Source: Pseudomonadota bacterium (GTDB lineage: Bacteria > Pseudomonadota > Gammaproteobacteria > Burkholderiales > Burkholderiaceae_B). Taken from it: DNA of 6,787 nt. The notes below the pieces were generated by a model that worked only from the letters and a program-made list of their open reading frames with translations, was not told the origin of the DNA and made no database searches. Positions within the stretch are counted from its first letter, which is position 1, and each line of letters starts with the position of its first letter. This document shows positions 1-6,591 of this stretch, piece by piece. Location of the stretch: assembly GCA_023432075.1 (NCBI GenBank), contig JAEYVD010000815.1, positions 1 to 6,787 of the forward strand. Reading direction: 5' to 3'. Both the position numbers and the translations under genes were made by a program.

Positions 1-1382
1 ACATGGGCATCACCATGCTGGAACTCATGCCCATCGCCGATTTTCCGGGACATCGGAACTGGGGCTATGACGGCGTGCTGCCGTATGCGCCCGACACGGC
101 GTATGGCTCGCCGGACGATTTGAAAAACCTGATCGATACCGCGCATGGTTTGGGCATGGGCGTGATGCTGGACGTGGTTTACAACCACTTCGGCCCGGAC
201 GGCAATTACCTGTCGGCCTATGCCGCGCCCTTCTTCCGCACCGATATCGACACGCCGTGGGGGGCTGCCATCGACTTCCGGCAGGAGGCCGTCAGCACGT
301 TTTTCAAGGAAAACGCGCTGTACTGGCTGACCGAGTACCGCTTTGACGGCCTGCGCCTTGACGCTGTCCATGCCATCGCCGGACACGAGTGGCTGCACGA
401 GCTGGCCGGCTTTGTGCGCGACAACGTCTCGGCCGAGCGCAACGTGCATCTGGTCGTGGAGAACGACGACAACCGGGCCAGCTTGCTGCGCGGCGATTTC
501 GAGGCCCAATGGAACGACGATGCGCACCACGTGCTGCACCATCTGCTGACCGGCGAATCGCGCGGCTACTATTCCGACTACGCCGAAGCGCCCGCGCAGG
601 CGCTGGCGCGCTGCCTGGCCGAAGGCTGGGTATATCAAGGCCAACCCTCGGCCTACCGGGGCAACCAGCCGCGCGGCGAGCGCAGCGCCGACCTGCAGCC
701 CACCGCCTTCGTGCTGTTGCTGCAGAACCATGACCAGACCGGCAATCGCGCGCGCGGGGAACGGCTGACCGAGCTGGTGGAGAACCCCCAGCGTCTGCGC
801 GCGGCCGTCGTGCTGCAATTGCTTGCGCCGCAGATTCCGTTGATCTTCATGGGCGAGGAACGCGGGTCCCGCGCGCCTTTCCTGTACTTCACGAGCCACA
901 CCGATCCGGAACTGGCGCAAGCCGTGCGCGATGGCCGGCAACGCGAGTTTTCTGCCTTCCCGGAATTTGGCGGTAATTTTCCCACCGAACCGCTGCCCGA
1001 TCCCAACGACGAGGCCACCTACCACGCCAGCTACCCCTGGCAGGATGAGCCGGATGCAGCGCAGTGGATGCGCGACTACTCGGCGCTGCTGCAACTGCGC
1101 GCCCGCATGATCGCCCCGCGCCTGGCGGGTGCGGTCAGCCTGGGCGCCGCGGCGGTCGGCGATCGCAGCGTGTTCGCGCGATGGGAACTGGCCGATGGCG
1201 CCCGGCTGACGGTCTACGCAAACCTGGGGCCGAATCCCCAGGTGATGCCCGATTCGCTCATGCCCGGTCCGGACGTATTCACGACCCTGCTGTTCGAGTC
1301 GCCTGCGGGCGGACGGGACCGGCTCGCCCAAGGCGAGCTGTGCCCGGACTGCACCGTCTGGCTGCTGGAGGAACCGGCATGA
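1..1382 (+). CDS. treZ: Malto-oligosyltrehalose trehalohydrolase (TreZ), 5'-truncated by window edge
   Basis: TreZ hydrolyses the alpha-1,4 bond next to the terminal trehalosyl unit that TreY makes, releasing trehalose and a glucan two glucoses shorter. The reading frame is open from the left edge (first full codon at base 3) to TGA at 1380-1382, giving 459 visible residues. The family is usually near 600 residues, so roughly the first 100-160 are outside the window, including the N-terminal beta-sandwich domain and the start of the (beta/alpha)8 barrel. The ATG at base 3 is internal, not the start. Counting from it, TreZ/GH13 motifs appear in order: ELMPIADFPGHRNWGYDG (7-24), DVVYNHFG (57-64), GLRLDAVHAI with nucleophile Asp120, VVEND with acid/base Glu153, and QNHDQTGNRA with the third acid Asp244. 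The family block PFLYFTSHTDPEL (292-304) and FGGNFP (322-327) follow, then a C-terminal beta domain. One oddity is MGEERG (283-288), where many relatives have Trp in place of Arg287. It overlaps malQ by 4 bases (ATGA). Identification is very secure. Confidence 0.96.
   Translation, partial: MGITMLELMPIADFPGHRNWGYDGVLPYAPDTAYGSPDDLKNLIDTAHGLGMGVMLDVVYNHFGPDGNYLSAYAAPFFRTDIDTPWGAAIDFRQEAVSTFFKENALYWLTEYRFDGLRLDAVHAIAGHEWLHELAGFVRDNVSAERNVHLVVENDDNRASLLRGDFEAQWNDDAHHVLHHLLTGESRGYYSDYAEAPAQALARCLAEGWVYQGQPSAYRGNQPRGERSADLQPTAFVLLLQNHDQTGNRARGERLTELVENPQRLRAAVVLQLLAPQIPLIFMGEERGSRAPFLYFTSHTDPELAQAVRDGRQREFSAFPEFGGNFPTEPLPDPNDEATYHASYPWQDEPDAAQWMRDYSALLQLRARMIAPRLAGAVSLGAAAVGDRSVFARWELADGARLTVYANLGPNPQVMPDSLMPGPDVFTTLLFESPAGGRDRLAQGELCPDCTVWLLEEPA
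1367..1371 (+). promoter_or_regulatory. Ribosome binding site of malQ
   Basis: GGAGG lies seven bases before the ATG at 1379, inside the last codons of treZ. Together with the ATGA overlap it fixes the malQ start and suggests translational coupling to treZ. Confidence 0.8.
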
Positions 1383-3499
1383 AGCGCGCCAATGCCGAGC
1401 CGGACGGCTTGTCCGCGCTGGCCGCCGAAGCCGGCATCGCGGAACATTGGTCCGATGCGCGCCAGCGCCCGCAACGCGTGGCGCCGGAAACCTTGCGCGC
1501 GCTGCTGGCGGCGATGGACCTGCCGGCCGAGACGGCCCGGGATATCGAGGACAGCCGCCGGCGGCTGGCGGAACAGGCCGCGGACGCGCTGCCGCCCATG
1601 CTGGTGACGCGAAGCAACGCCCGCACCCCGCTGCCCAAGTCCGCGCGCGGCCCCTATCGCATCCTGTGCGAATCCGGCCACATTCTGAACGCCAACATTC
1701 AGTTGGGCGCGGACGGCATCCCGTTCCTGGGCGCGCCCGACGAGCCCGGCTACCACCGGCTGCTGTTGACCTCGGCGCAGGCCACGCTGGCAGTGGCGCC
1801 TCGGCAGGCCCCCAGCCTGGCCGACCTGACCGGCGCGGCCAGCCCGCGCTGTTGGGGAATGGCCGCGCAGGTCTACAGTCTGCGCCAGGACGCGCGCGCC
1901 CAGATGCCAGGCACGCACGGCTTTGGCGATTTCGGCGCGCTGCGCGAACTGGCTGTGGCCGCTGCCGAGCAAGGCGCGGACATGCTTGCCATCAGCCCCG
2001 TGCACGCGATGTTCGCGGCACAACCCGAACGTTCCAGCCCGTACTCGCCGTCGAACCGCCTGTTCCTGAACGTGCTGTATGCCGAGCCCGCGTCGGTGCT
2101 GGGCCAGGAGGCCATGCAGCGCGCCTTGTCCGGCATCGAACCCGCCGATCTGACCGCGCTGGACGGGATGGCGCTCATCGACTGGCCGGCAGCCGCGGCG
2201 ATCCGATTGCAGGTGCTGCGGACCCTGCACGCCGAATTTGCCGCGCAAGGCGGCGTTAGCCAGCGGGCGCGCTATGCGCAGTTTTGCGCCGACCGTGGCC
2301 AGACCCTGCGCGACCACGCGATCTTCGAGGCGCTGCATGCCGCGCAGCGGGCGCCTAACGGGTCCATCCCAGCCTGGCAGCGCTGGCCGGCCGCCCTGCG
2401 CGATCCGGCTTCATTGCAAGTCAAGCGCTTCGCCGAGGATCACGCGCTGGAGGTCGACTTTCACCAATTCGCGCAGTGGCTCGCCGCCGAGAGCCTGGCT
2501 GCGGCGCACACCGCGGGCCGCGAGGCCGGCATGCGATTGGGCCTGCTGGCCGATCTGGCGGTTGGCGCCAGCCCGGACGGCAGTCACGCCTGGAGCCGCC
2601 AGGCCGATCTGATGCGCGGCATGTCCGTGGGCGCGCCGCCCGACATCTACAACCCGCTCGGACAATACTGGGGCCTGACCGCGTTCTCGCCGCGCGCGCT
2701 GCACACCCAAGGCTACGCGGCCTTCATCGACATGCTGCGTGCGGTGCTGGCGCATACGGGTGGCGTGCGTATCGATCACATCCTTGGCATGGCGCGTCTG
2801 TGGCTGGTGCCCGACGGCGCGTCGCCTGCCGATGGCGCGTACCTGCGTTACCCGCTGGACGACATGCTTGCGCTGATCTCGCTGGAGGCCTGGCGTCATC
2901 GCGCCTGCGCCATTGGCGAAAACCTGGGCACGGTGCCCGAGGGCTTTGACGACCGGTTGAAGGACCACGGCGTGCTCGGCATGAATGTGCTCTGGTTCAT
3001 GCGCCAGGCGCCGGACGCCCAGCCTGGCCCGGACGCCCCGGCCGGCTTCACGACGCCCGCCGAGTGGCCGCGGAACGCGGTCGCCATGACGACAACGCAC
3101 GACCTGCCCACGCTGCGCGGCTGGTGGGAAGCGCGCGACATCGACTGGCGCGTCAAACTGGATCTGCTGGGCGCCGACGACAGCGAGGAAAACCTGCGCG
3201 CCGGGCGGGCGCTGGACCGCGAGCTGCTTGCCCGCGCGGTGGATCCGAACTGGGAGACGCCGCCCGCCGAGGCGCCGGTGCCGGCGCTCTTGAAATTCGT
3301 CTCCTCCAGCCCCTGCCCGCTGATGTTGATCCCGATGGAAGACGTGGCAGGTGTGCTGGATCAGCCCAACCTGCCCGGCACCATCGACACCCATCCCAAC
3401 TGGCGCCAGCGTTTGCCGCTGAGCATCCGTGCGACCTTTGCCGATCCCGCCACGCAGGCCCGCCTGGATGCCGCACGCGCCGCAAGGAGACAATCTTGA
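1379..3499 (+). CDS. malQ: 4-alpha-glucanotransferase (amylomaltase, MalQ), GH77
   Basis: This enzyme transfers maltosyl and longer glucan units between malto-oligosaccharides. Here it probably rebuilds longer chains from the short ones TreZ leaves, returning substrate to TreY. The protein has 706 residues, close to the long E. coli MalQ type. An N-terminal region of about 150 residues precedes the barrel. GH77 features in order: SPYSPSNRLFLN (220-231), DLAVG (392-396), SVGAPPDIYNPLGQYWGL (416-433, the acceptor-loop region), VRIDHILGMARLW with nucleophile Asp466 (463-475), IGENLGTVPEGF with acid/base Glu514 (512-523), and TTTHDLPTLRGWW with Asp575 (571-583). The C-terminus has PNLPGTIDTHPNWRQRL (663-679). 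Asn515 stands where E. coli has Asp in GEDLG. The ATG at 1379 overlaps the treZ stop and has GGAGG seven bases upstream. The frame is open further upstream to 1064, but that would run through the treZ catalytic gene and is not credible. It overlaps treY by 4 bases (TTGA). Confidence 0.96.
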   Translation: MKRANAEPDGLSALAAEAGIAEHWSDARQRPQRVAPETLRALLAAMDLPAETARDIEDSRRRLAEQAADALPPMLVTRSNARTPLPKSARGPYRILCESGHILNANIQLGADGIPFLGAPDEPGYHRLLLTSAQATLAVAPRQAPSLADLTGAASPRCWGMAAQVYSLRQDARAQMPGTHGFGDFGALRELAVAAAEQGADMLAISPVHAMFAAQPERSSPYSPSNRLFLNVLYAEPASVLGQEAMQRALSGIEPADLTALDGMALIDWPAAAAIRLQVLRTLHAEFAAQGGVSQRARYAQFCADRGQTLRDHAIFEALHAAQRAPNGSIPAWQRWPAALRDPASLQVKRFAEDHALEVDFHQFAQWLAAESLAAAHTAGREAGMRLGLLADLAVGASPDGSHAWSRQADLMRGMSVGAPPDIYNPLGQYWGLTAFSPRALHTQGYAAFIDMLRAVLAHTGGVRIDHILGMARLWLVPDGASPADGAYLRYPLDDMLALISLEAWRHRACAIGENLGTVPEGFDDRLKDHGVLGMNVLWFMRQAPDAQPGPDAPAGFTTPAEWPRNAVAMTTTHDLPTLRGWWEARDIDWRVKLDLLGADDSEENLRAGRALDRELLARAVDPNWETPPAEAPVPALLKFVSSSPCPLMLIPMEDVAGVLDQPNLPGTIDTHPNWRQRLPLSIRATFADPATQARLDAARAARRQS
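3484..3489 (+). promoter_or_regulatory. Ribosome binding site deciding the TTG start of treY
   Basis: AAGGAG sits six bases before TTG at 3496-3498, within the last codons of malQ. The stop of malQ (TGA, 3497-3499) overlaps this TTG. The strong Shine-Dalgarno sequence and the start of TreY family similarity just after it support the unusual start codon. Confidence 0.8.
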
Positions 3500-6123
3500 G
3501 CACACCGCAAGCCACCGCCCGCCTGCAACTGCACGCGGGCTTCACGCTCGATGACGCGCGCGCGCAGGTGGATTACTACGCGGACCTGGGCGTCAGCCAT
3601 CTGTACCTGTCGCCCATCACGCGCGCGCGAGCGGGCTCCACGCACGGCTACGACGTCATCGACCACGCCGTGGTCAGCCCGGAGCTGGGCGGCGAACCTG
3701 CCCTGCTTCGCCTTGCCAGCGCCGCGCGGGCGCGCGGCCTGGGCCTTATCGCGGACATTGTGCCCAACCACATGGCGGCCCACCCCACCAACGCGTGGTG
3801 GCGCGACGTACTGGCCAACGGCGCGGCCAGCGCGTGGTCGGCCTATTTCGACATCGACTGGAACCGGCCGGCCCCGGCGCTGCGCAACAAGGTCCTGCTC
3901 CCTGTGCTGGGCGATCCGTACGGCGCGTCGCTGGAACGCGGCGCCATCACGGCGCAATGGGACCCGAAGGCCGCCGCTCCCGAACTGGACGTGCATGGCC
4001 AACGCTATCCGCTGACCCCGTCTTCCGTGCCGCGGGGCGCCGAACGCCAGGCCTGGCTGCGCGAACACGACCCGGCCGACCCGGCGGGCCGCCAGCGCCT
4101 GCATGAACTCCTGGAACGCCAGCACTACCGCCTCGCGTGGTGGCGCACGGCGCCCGACCAGATCAACTGGCGGCGCTTCTTCGAGATCAGCGAGCTGGTC
4201 GGCGTGCGCGTCGAGGACGAGGCGGTCTTCGACGCCGTCCACGCGCTTGTCCTGCGCCTGACCGCGCAAGGCGTGCTGGACGGCCTGCGCATCGACCACA
4301 TCGATGGGCTGGCCTCGCCCGGCGGCTACTTGCGACGGCTGTCGGCGCGTCTGGCGCAAGCCAACGCCAGCCGGCCCGCCGCGCTGCGCCAGGACCAGCC
4401 GTATCTGGTCGTCGAAAAGATCCTGGCGCACGACGAAGACCTGGATCCCCGCTGGCAGACAGACGGCACCACGGGCTATGACTTCATGGACCAGGTGAGC
4501 GCGGTGCTGCACGACCCGCAAGGCGAAGCGCCGCTGCGCACCTTCTGGCGCGCGCTGACGGGCGACGACCGTGACGCCGCCGAACAGCTGCGCGCGGCGC
4601 GCGTGCGCATGCTGGTGCGGCACTTCCCCGCGGAGCGGCAGGCATTGGTCAACTGCCTTGAACAGATCGCCAGCCAGGACGTGCGCACGCGCGACTGGAC
4701 GGCGACGGCAATCGACCGCGCGCTGAGCGCCCTGCTGGCGGCCTTCCCAGTCTACCGCACTTACGCGGAAGACGAAGGCCATCATCCGGCGGACGCTCAG
4801 CGGCGCGACGCCGCCGTCCAGGGGGCCGCGTCAGCGCTGGCCGCGCGCGAGGGCTCGGCCGACGCCACGCTGCTGGCGCAGATTGCCGAATGGCTGAACG
4901 GCCAGTCCGGCCACGCCACCGCGCTGCGGCGCTTTCAGCAACTGACGCCGCCGCTGGCCGCAAAGGCGCTGGAAGACACGCTCTTCTACCGTTATGGCCC
5001 GCTGCTGTCGCGCAACGAGGTCGGCGCCTCGCCCGCGCGCTTCTGCCTTTCCCCCGATGCATTCTTTCAGGCGTGTGCCGCGCGCGCCCGCACGCATCCC
5101 CGCGCAATGCTCGCGACCGCCACCCACGACCACAAGCGCGGCGAAGACACGCGGGCCCGCCTTGCCGTCCTGACGGAAATGCCCGAACGCTGGGTAGACG
5201 CGGCGCGCGGCTGGATCGACGCCTTGCCTGCCGGCATGACGCGGGCCGACCGCTACATGCTCATCCAGACCCTGGTTGGCGCCTGGCCCTGCGAGTGGCG
5301 CGCAGACCCCTCCGATTGGCCCGCGGACCGCTTGCAGCCCTGGCTGGACCGTGTTGCCCAATGGCAGGAAAAGGCGCTGCGCGAAGCCAAGCTGCACACA
5401 AGCTGGACCGACCAGGATCCGGCGTACGAAGCGGCGGCAAAGGAATGCCTGGCGTGGCTGGGCCACGATGTCGACGGCCGCGCCGTGCTGGCCAGCATCG
5501 CCGCCTTCGCGCTGGAGATCGCGCCGGCAGGCATGGTGAACAGCTTTACGCAGACGCTGCTGCGCTGCACGTTGCCGGGTGTGCCGGACCTCTATCAGGG
5601 CACCGATTTGTGGGATTTCAGCCTTGTCGATCCGGACAACCGCAGGCCGGTCGATTACGACCTGCGCGCTCGGCTGCTGGCCGAAGGGTCGCGCGACGTG
5701 GCGATGGATCTGTCGGAATCGGCGTGGCGCTCGGGCGCAGTCAAGCAGGCCCTGATACACCGCCTGCTCCTTGCCCGCCAGCGGACGCCGGCGCCGTTTG
5801 CGGCCGGCGCCCTGCATCCCTTGCTGGCCGAAGGCGCCCAGGCGGATCATGTGCTGGCCTATGTGCGCCAGCATGAGGGCCAGACGGCGCTCATCGTGGG
5901 AGCGCGCACCTGCGCGTTGTCATTGACGGGATACGTATCCGGGAATCCCGGCGAGGCGCGCGCATTTTGGGCCGGCACGGCACTGCGGTTGCCTGCGGGT
6001 AGCCCCGTCCTGTCATTGCACGACGCACTGACTGGGCGCCGGGTGCGTCCAGACGCCGATGGCCTGCTGCCGCTGTCGGAAGTCCTGCGCGACGGCCCGG
6101 CGGCGCTGTGCCTGTCGGCATAA
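3496..6123 (+). CDS. treY: Malto-oligosyltrehalose synthase (TreY), TTG start
   Basis: TreY converts the reducing-end alpha-1,4 linkage of a malto-oligosaccharide into an alpha,alpha-1,1 linkage by intramolecular transglycosylation. The product is malto-oligosyltrehalose, the substrate of TreZ. The protein has 875 residues, longer than archaeal TreY and in the range of proteobacterial forms. Motifs in order: ATARLQLHAGFTLDDA (6-21), VSHLYLSPI (33-41), STHGYDVID (48-56), DIVPNHMAAHP (87-97), GLRIDHIDGLASPGGY with nucleophile Asp267 (263-278), YLVVEKIL with acid/base Glu308 (303-310), ATATHDHKRGEDTRARL with Asp545 (540-556), and the TreY signature GVPDLYQGTDLWDFSLVDPD (695-714). Residues around 340-500 form the long helical insertion typical of the family. 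The start is TTG at 3496, since homology begins about five residues later and AAGGAG lies six bases upstream. An in-frame extension back to 3064 would lie inside malQ and shows no family sequence. There is no signal peptide, so it is probably cytosolic. It ends the operon, followed by a hairpin. Confidence 0.96.
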   Translation: MSTPQATARLQLHAGFTLDDARAQVDYYADLGVSHLYLSPITRARAGSTHGYDVIDHAVVSPELGGEPALLRLASAARARGLGLIADIVPNHMAAHPTNAWWRDVLANGAASAWSAYFDIDWNRPAPALRNKVLLPVLGDPYGASLERGAITAQWDPKAAAPELDVHGQRYPLTPSSVPRGAERQAWLREHDPADPAGRQRLHELLERQHYRLAWWRTAPDQINWRRFFEISELVGVRVEDEAVFDAVHALVLRLTAQGVLDGLRIDHIDGLASPGGYLRRLSARLAQANASRPAALRQDQPYLVVEKILAHDEDLDPRWQTDGTTGYDFMDQVSAVLHDPQGEAPLRTFWRALTGDDRDAAEQLRAARVRMLVRHFPAERQALVNCLEQIASQDVRTRDWTATAIDRALSALLAAFPVYRTYAEDEGHHPADAQRRDAAVQGAASALAAREGSADATLLAQIAEWLNGQSGHATALRRFQQLTPPLAAKALEDTLFYRYGPLLSRNEVGASPARFCLSPDAFFQACAARARTHPRAMLATATHDHKRGEDTRARLAVLTEMPERWVDAARGWIDALPAGMTRADRYMLIQTLVGAWPCEWRADPSDWPADRLQPWLDRVAQWQEKALREAKLHTSWTDQDPAYEAAAKECLAWLGHDVDGRAVLASIAAFALEIAPAGMVNSFTQTLLRCTLPGVPDLYQGTDLWDFSLVDPDNRRPVDYDLRARLLAEGSRDVAMDLSESAWRSGAVKQALIHRLLLARQRTPAPFAAGALHPLLAEGAQADHVLAYVRQHEGQTALIVGARTCALSLTGYVSGNPGEARAFWAGTALRLPAGSPVLSLHDALTGRRVRPDADGLLPLSEVLRDGPAALCLSA

Positions 6124-6142
6124 GCGCCCTCCAGACGCAATT

Positions 6143-6182
6143 CGGCCCCGGATACGCCACGGAGGAGGCGCGGCCGGGGCCG
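6143..6182 (+). terminator. Compound hairpin after treY, candidate transcription terminator
   Basis: A perfect 9-bp inverted repeat, CGGCCCCGG at 6143-6151 and CCGGGGCCG at 6174-6182, begins 20 bases after the treY stop. Inside it a second 4-bp stem can form between CGCC (6155-6158) and GGCG (6167-6170) with an 8-base loop. The GC-rich stem is strong on either strand, but no T run follows in either direction. It may act as a mRNA 3'-end stabiliser or a factor-assisted or bidirectional terminator rather than a classical intrinsic one. Confidence 0.5.
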
Positions 6183-6204
6183 TCAGGCACTACGCACAGA
6201 TCCG

Positions 6205-6237
6205 CGCGCTGGTGACGCGGCTAGCGTAGCCAGCGCG
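6205..6237 (-). terminator. Compound hairpin directly after the small Gln-rich gene, candidate terminator
   Basis: CGCGCTGG (6205-6212) and CCAGCGCG (6230-6237) form a perfect 8-bp inverted repeat that begins one base after the - strand stop codon of the small gene. An inner 4-bp stem pairs ACGC (6215-6218) with GCGT (6224-6227) across a 5-base loop. No T tract follows on the - strand. The position makes a transcript-end hairpin for the small gene the simplest reading. Confidence 0.45.
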
Positions 6238-6238
6238 T

Positions 6239-6418
6239 TTAGCGCTGGGTCCTGTTTTGCTGGCCTGGAGTCTGACCTTGCTGATTCCGGTCTTTCTCCA
6301 TTTGCTGACCCGATTGTCCAGGCTGTTGACCCGGCGACTGGTTGCGGTCCCGAGGATTTTCCTGGGACTGTTGCTTTTGCGGTTGCTTCTGCTGGTCGGG
6401 TTGGTTCTGGTTGGCCAT
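6239..6418 (-). CDS. Small glutamine-rich, hydrophilin-like protein of unknown function (59 aa)
   Basis: I do not recognise a named family. The frame reads from ATG (6418-6416) to TAA (6241-6239) on the - strand, with AGGAG at 6430-6426 and seven bases of spacing. By my translation 21 of 59 residues are Gln, 6 Asn and 5 Gly. The only non-polar side chains apart from Ala and Pro are two Met. There is no Ile, Leu, Val, Phe, Trp, Tyr, Cys or His, so the chain should be disordered and soluble, with no signal peptide or membrane segment. A repeat with a period of about 19 residues is visible: DRNQSPGQQPGQ (24-35) against DRNQQGQTPGQ (43-53). Gly content and hydrophilicity fit the general description of hydrophilins, small proteins linked to water stress. 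The adjacent trehalose genes fit such a role, but this is inference. G+C is about 57%, lower than the neighbours, and CAA supplies 9 of 21 Gln codons. It could also be a lineage-specific disordered protein with another role. Confidence 0.72.
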   Translation of the reverse strand: MANQNQPDQQKQPQKQQSQENPRDRNQSPGQQPGQSGQQMEKDRNQQGQTPGQQNRTQR

Positions 6419-6424
6419 TACAAG

Positions 6425-6450
6425 TCTCCTAATAAGCGGAGATATTCCGC
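6425..6450 (-). promoter_or_regulatory. Leader of the small gene: two alternative short hairpins, one covering the RBS
   Basis: On the - strand GCGGA (6450-6446) and TCCGC (6440-6436) can pair across a 5-base loop. Alternatively TCTCC (6442-6438) can pair with GGAGA (6429-6425), which includes most of the Shine-Dalgarno sequence, across an 8-base loop. The two stems share bases 6438-6440 and cannot form together. Each stem is only 5 bp, so this may be chance. The first inverted repeat could instead be a DNA operator. A weak -10-like TAGTAT lies just upstream (6460-6455 on the - strand) without a convincing -35. Confidence 0.3.
6426..6430 (-). promoter_or_regulatory. Ribosome binding site of the small Gln-rich gene
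   Basis: AGGAG on the - strand, seven bases before ATG at 6418. It is the main evidence, apart from composition, that the short frame is translated from this Met. The bases GGAGA (6429-6425) can also pair with TCTCC (6442-6438) in the leader. Confidence 0.75.
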
Positions 6451-6557
6451 CCAGATACTAGAGCAACCCGCGTGCCCAACGGGGGCTGCGTGGGCGAACG
6501 CGCGCAAGGATTTTCAGGGGACGGGGCCGACGCTGCGCAAATCCCGCACCCGTCGGT

Positions 6558-6591
6558 AAAAAATACGCTTGGGGGCAGCCGCTATGCCACC
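6558..6591 (-). terminator. Weak candidate terminator after the EAL-domain gene
   Basis: On the - strand GGTGGCA (6591-6585, the last codons of the gene) can pair with TGCCCCC (6577-6571) with one mismatch and a 7-base loop. A T6 run follows at 6563-6558, seven bases further on. The gap between stem and T run and the mismatch make it a poor intrinsic terminator, so the call is tentative. Confidence 0.25.

Larger units (their letters stand above)
6419..6581 (-). other. Intergenic region between the EAL gene and the small Gln-rich gene
   Basis: A 163-base gap between two - strand genes, long enough for the small gene to have its own promoter. It contains the leader described separately, a T6 run on the - strand (6563-6558), and a 6-bp inverted repeat CCGACG (6527-6532) / CGTCGG (6551-6556) with an inner 4-bp stem (6534-6537 with 6545-6548). 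I see no strong sigma-70 promoter and no further open frame with coding character. Confidence 0.5.

Noticed and set aside
1064..1378. An upstream extension of malQ giving an 811-residue protein
   Set aside because: The extension runs inside treZ out of frame and has no MalQ-like sequence. The ATG at 1379 has a good RBS and a typical overlap.
1214..2338. A 374-codon frame on the - strand
   Set aside because: Antisense to treZ/malQ. Its composition (many Arg, Gly, Gln) is the usual mirror of GC-rich codon bias, and both sense genes have intact catalytic motifs.
3064..3495. An upstream extension of treY giving a 1019-residue protein
   Set aside because: The extra 144 residues are a shadow of malQ. 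TreY family similarity begins right after the TTG at 3496.
3361..4785. A 474-codon frame on the - strand
   Set aside because: Antisense to the malQ end and treY. It shows no recognisable motif and has shadow-frame composition.
4831..5874. Long frames on both strands inside treY (also 4890-5876 on +)
   Set aside because: Both are out-of-frame readings of treY, rich in Arg, Ala and Gly, with no family motif. The TreY frame here carries conserved signatures.
6527..6556. Inverted repeat CCGACG/CGTCGG next to a run of six A/T as an intrinsic terminator
   Set aside because: On the - strand the T run comes before the hairpin, and on the + strand the run is A, so the order is wrong for a classical terminator.
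6257..6559. A + strand frame that reads like a leucine-rich membrane protein
   Set aside because: It is the complement of the glutamine-rich gene: CAG and CAA read from the other strand give CTG and TTG (Leu). It starts at a non-ATG codon, has no RBS, and loses hydrophobic character past the small gene.
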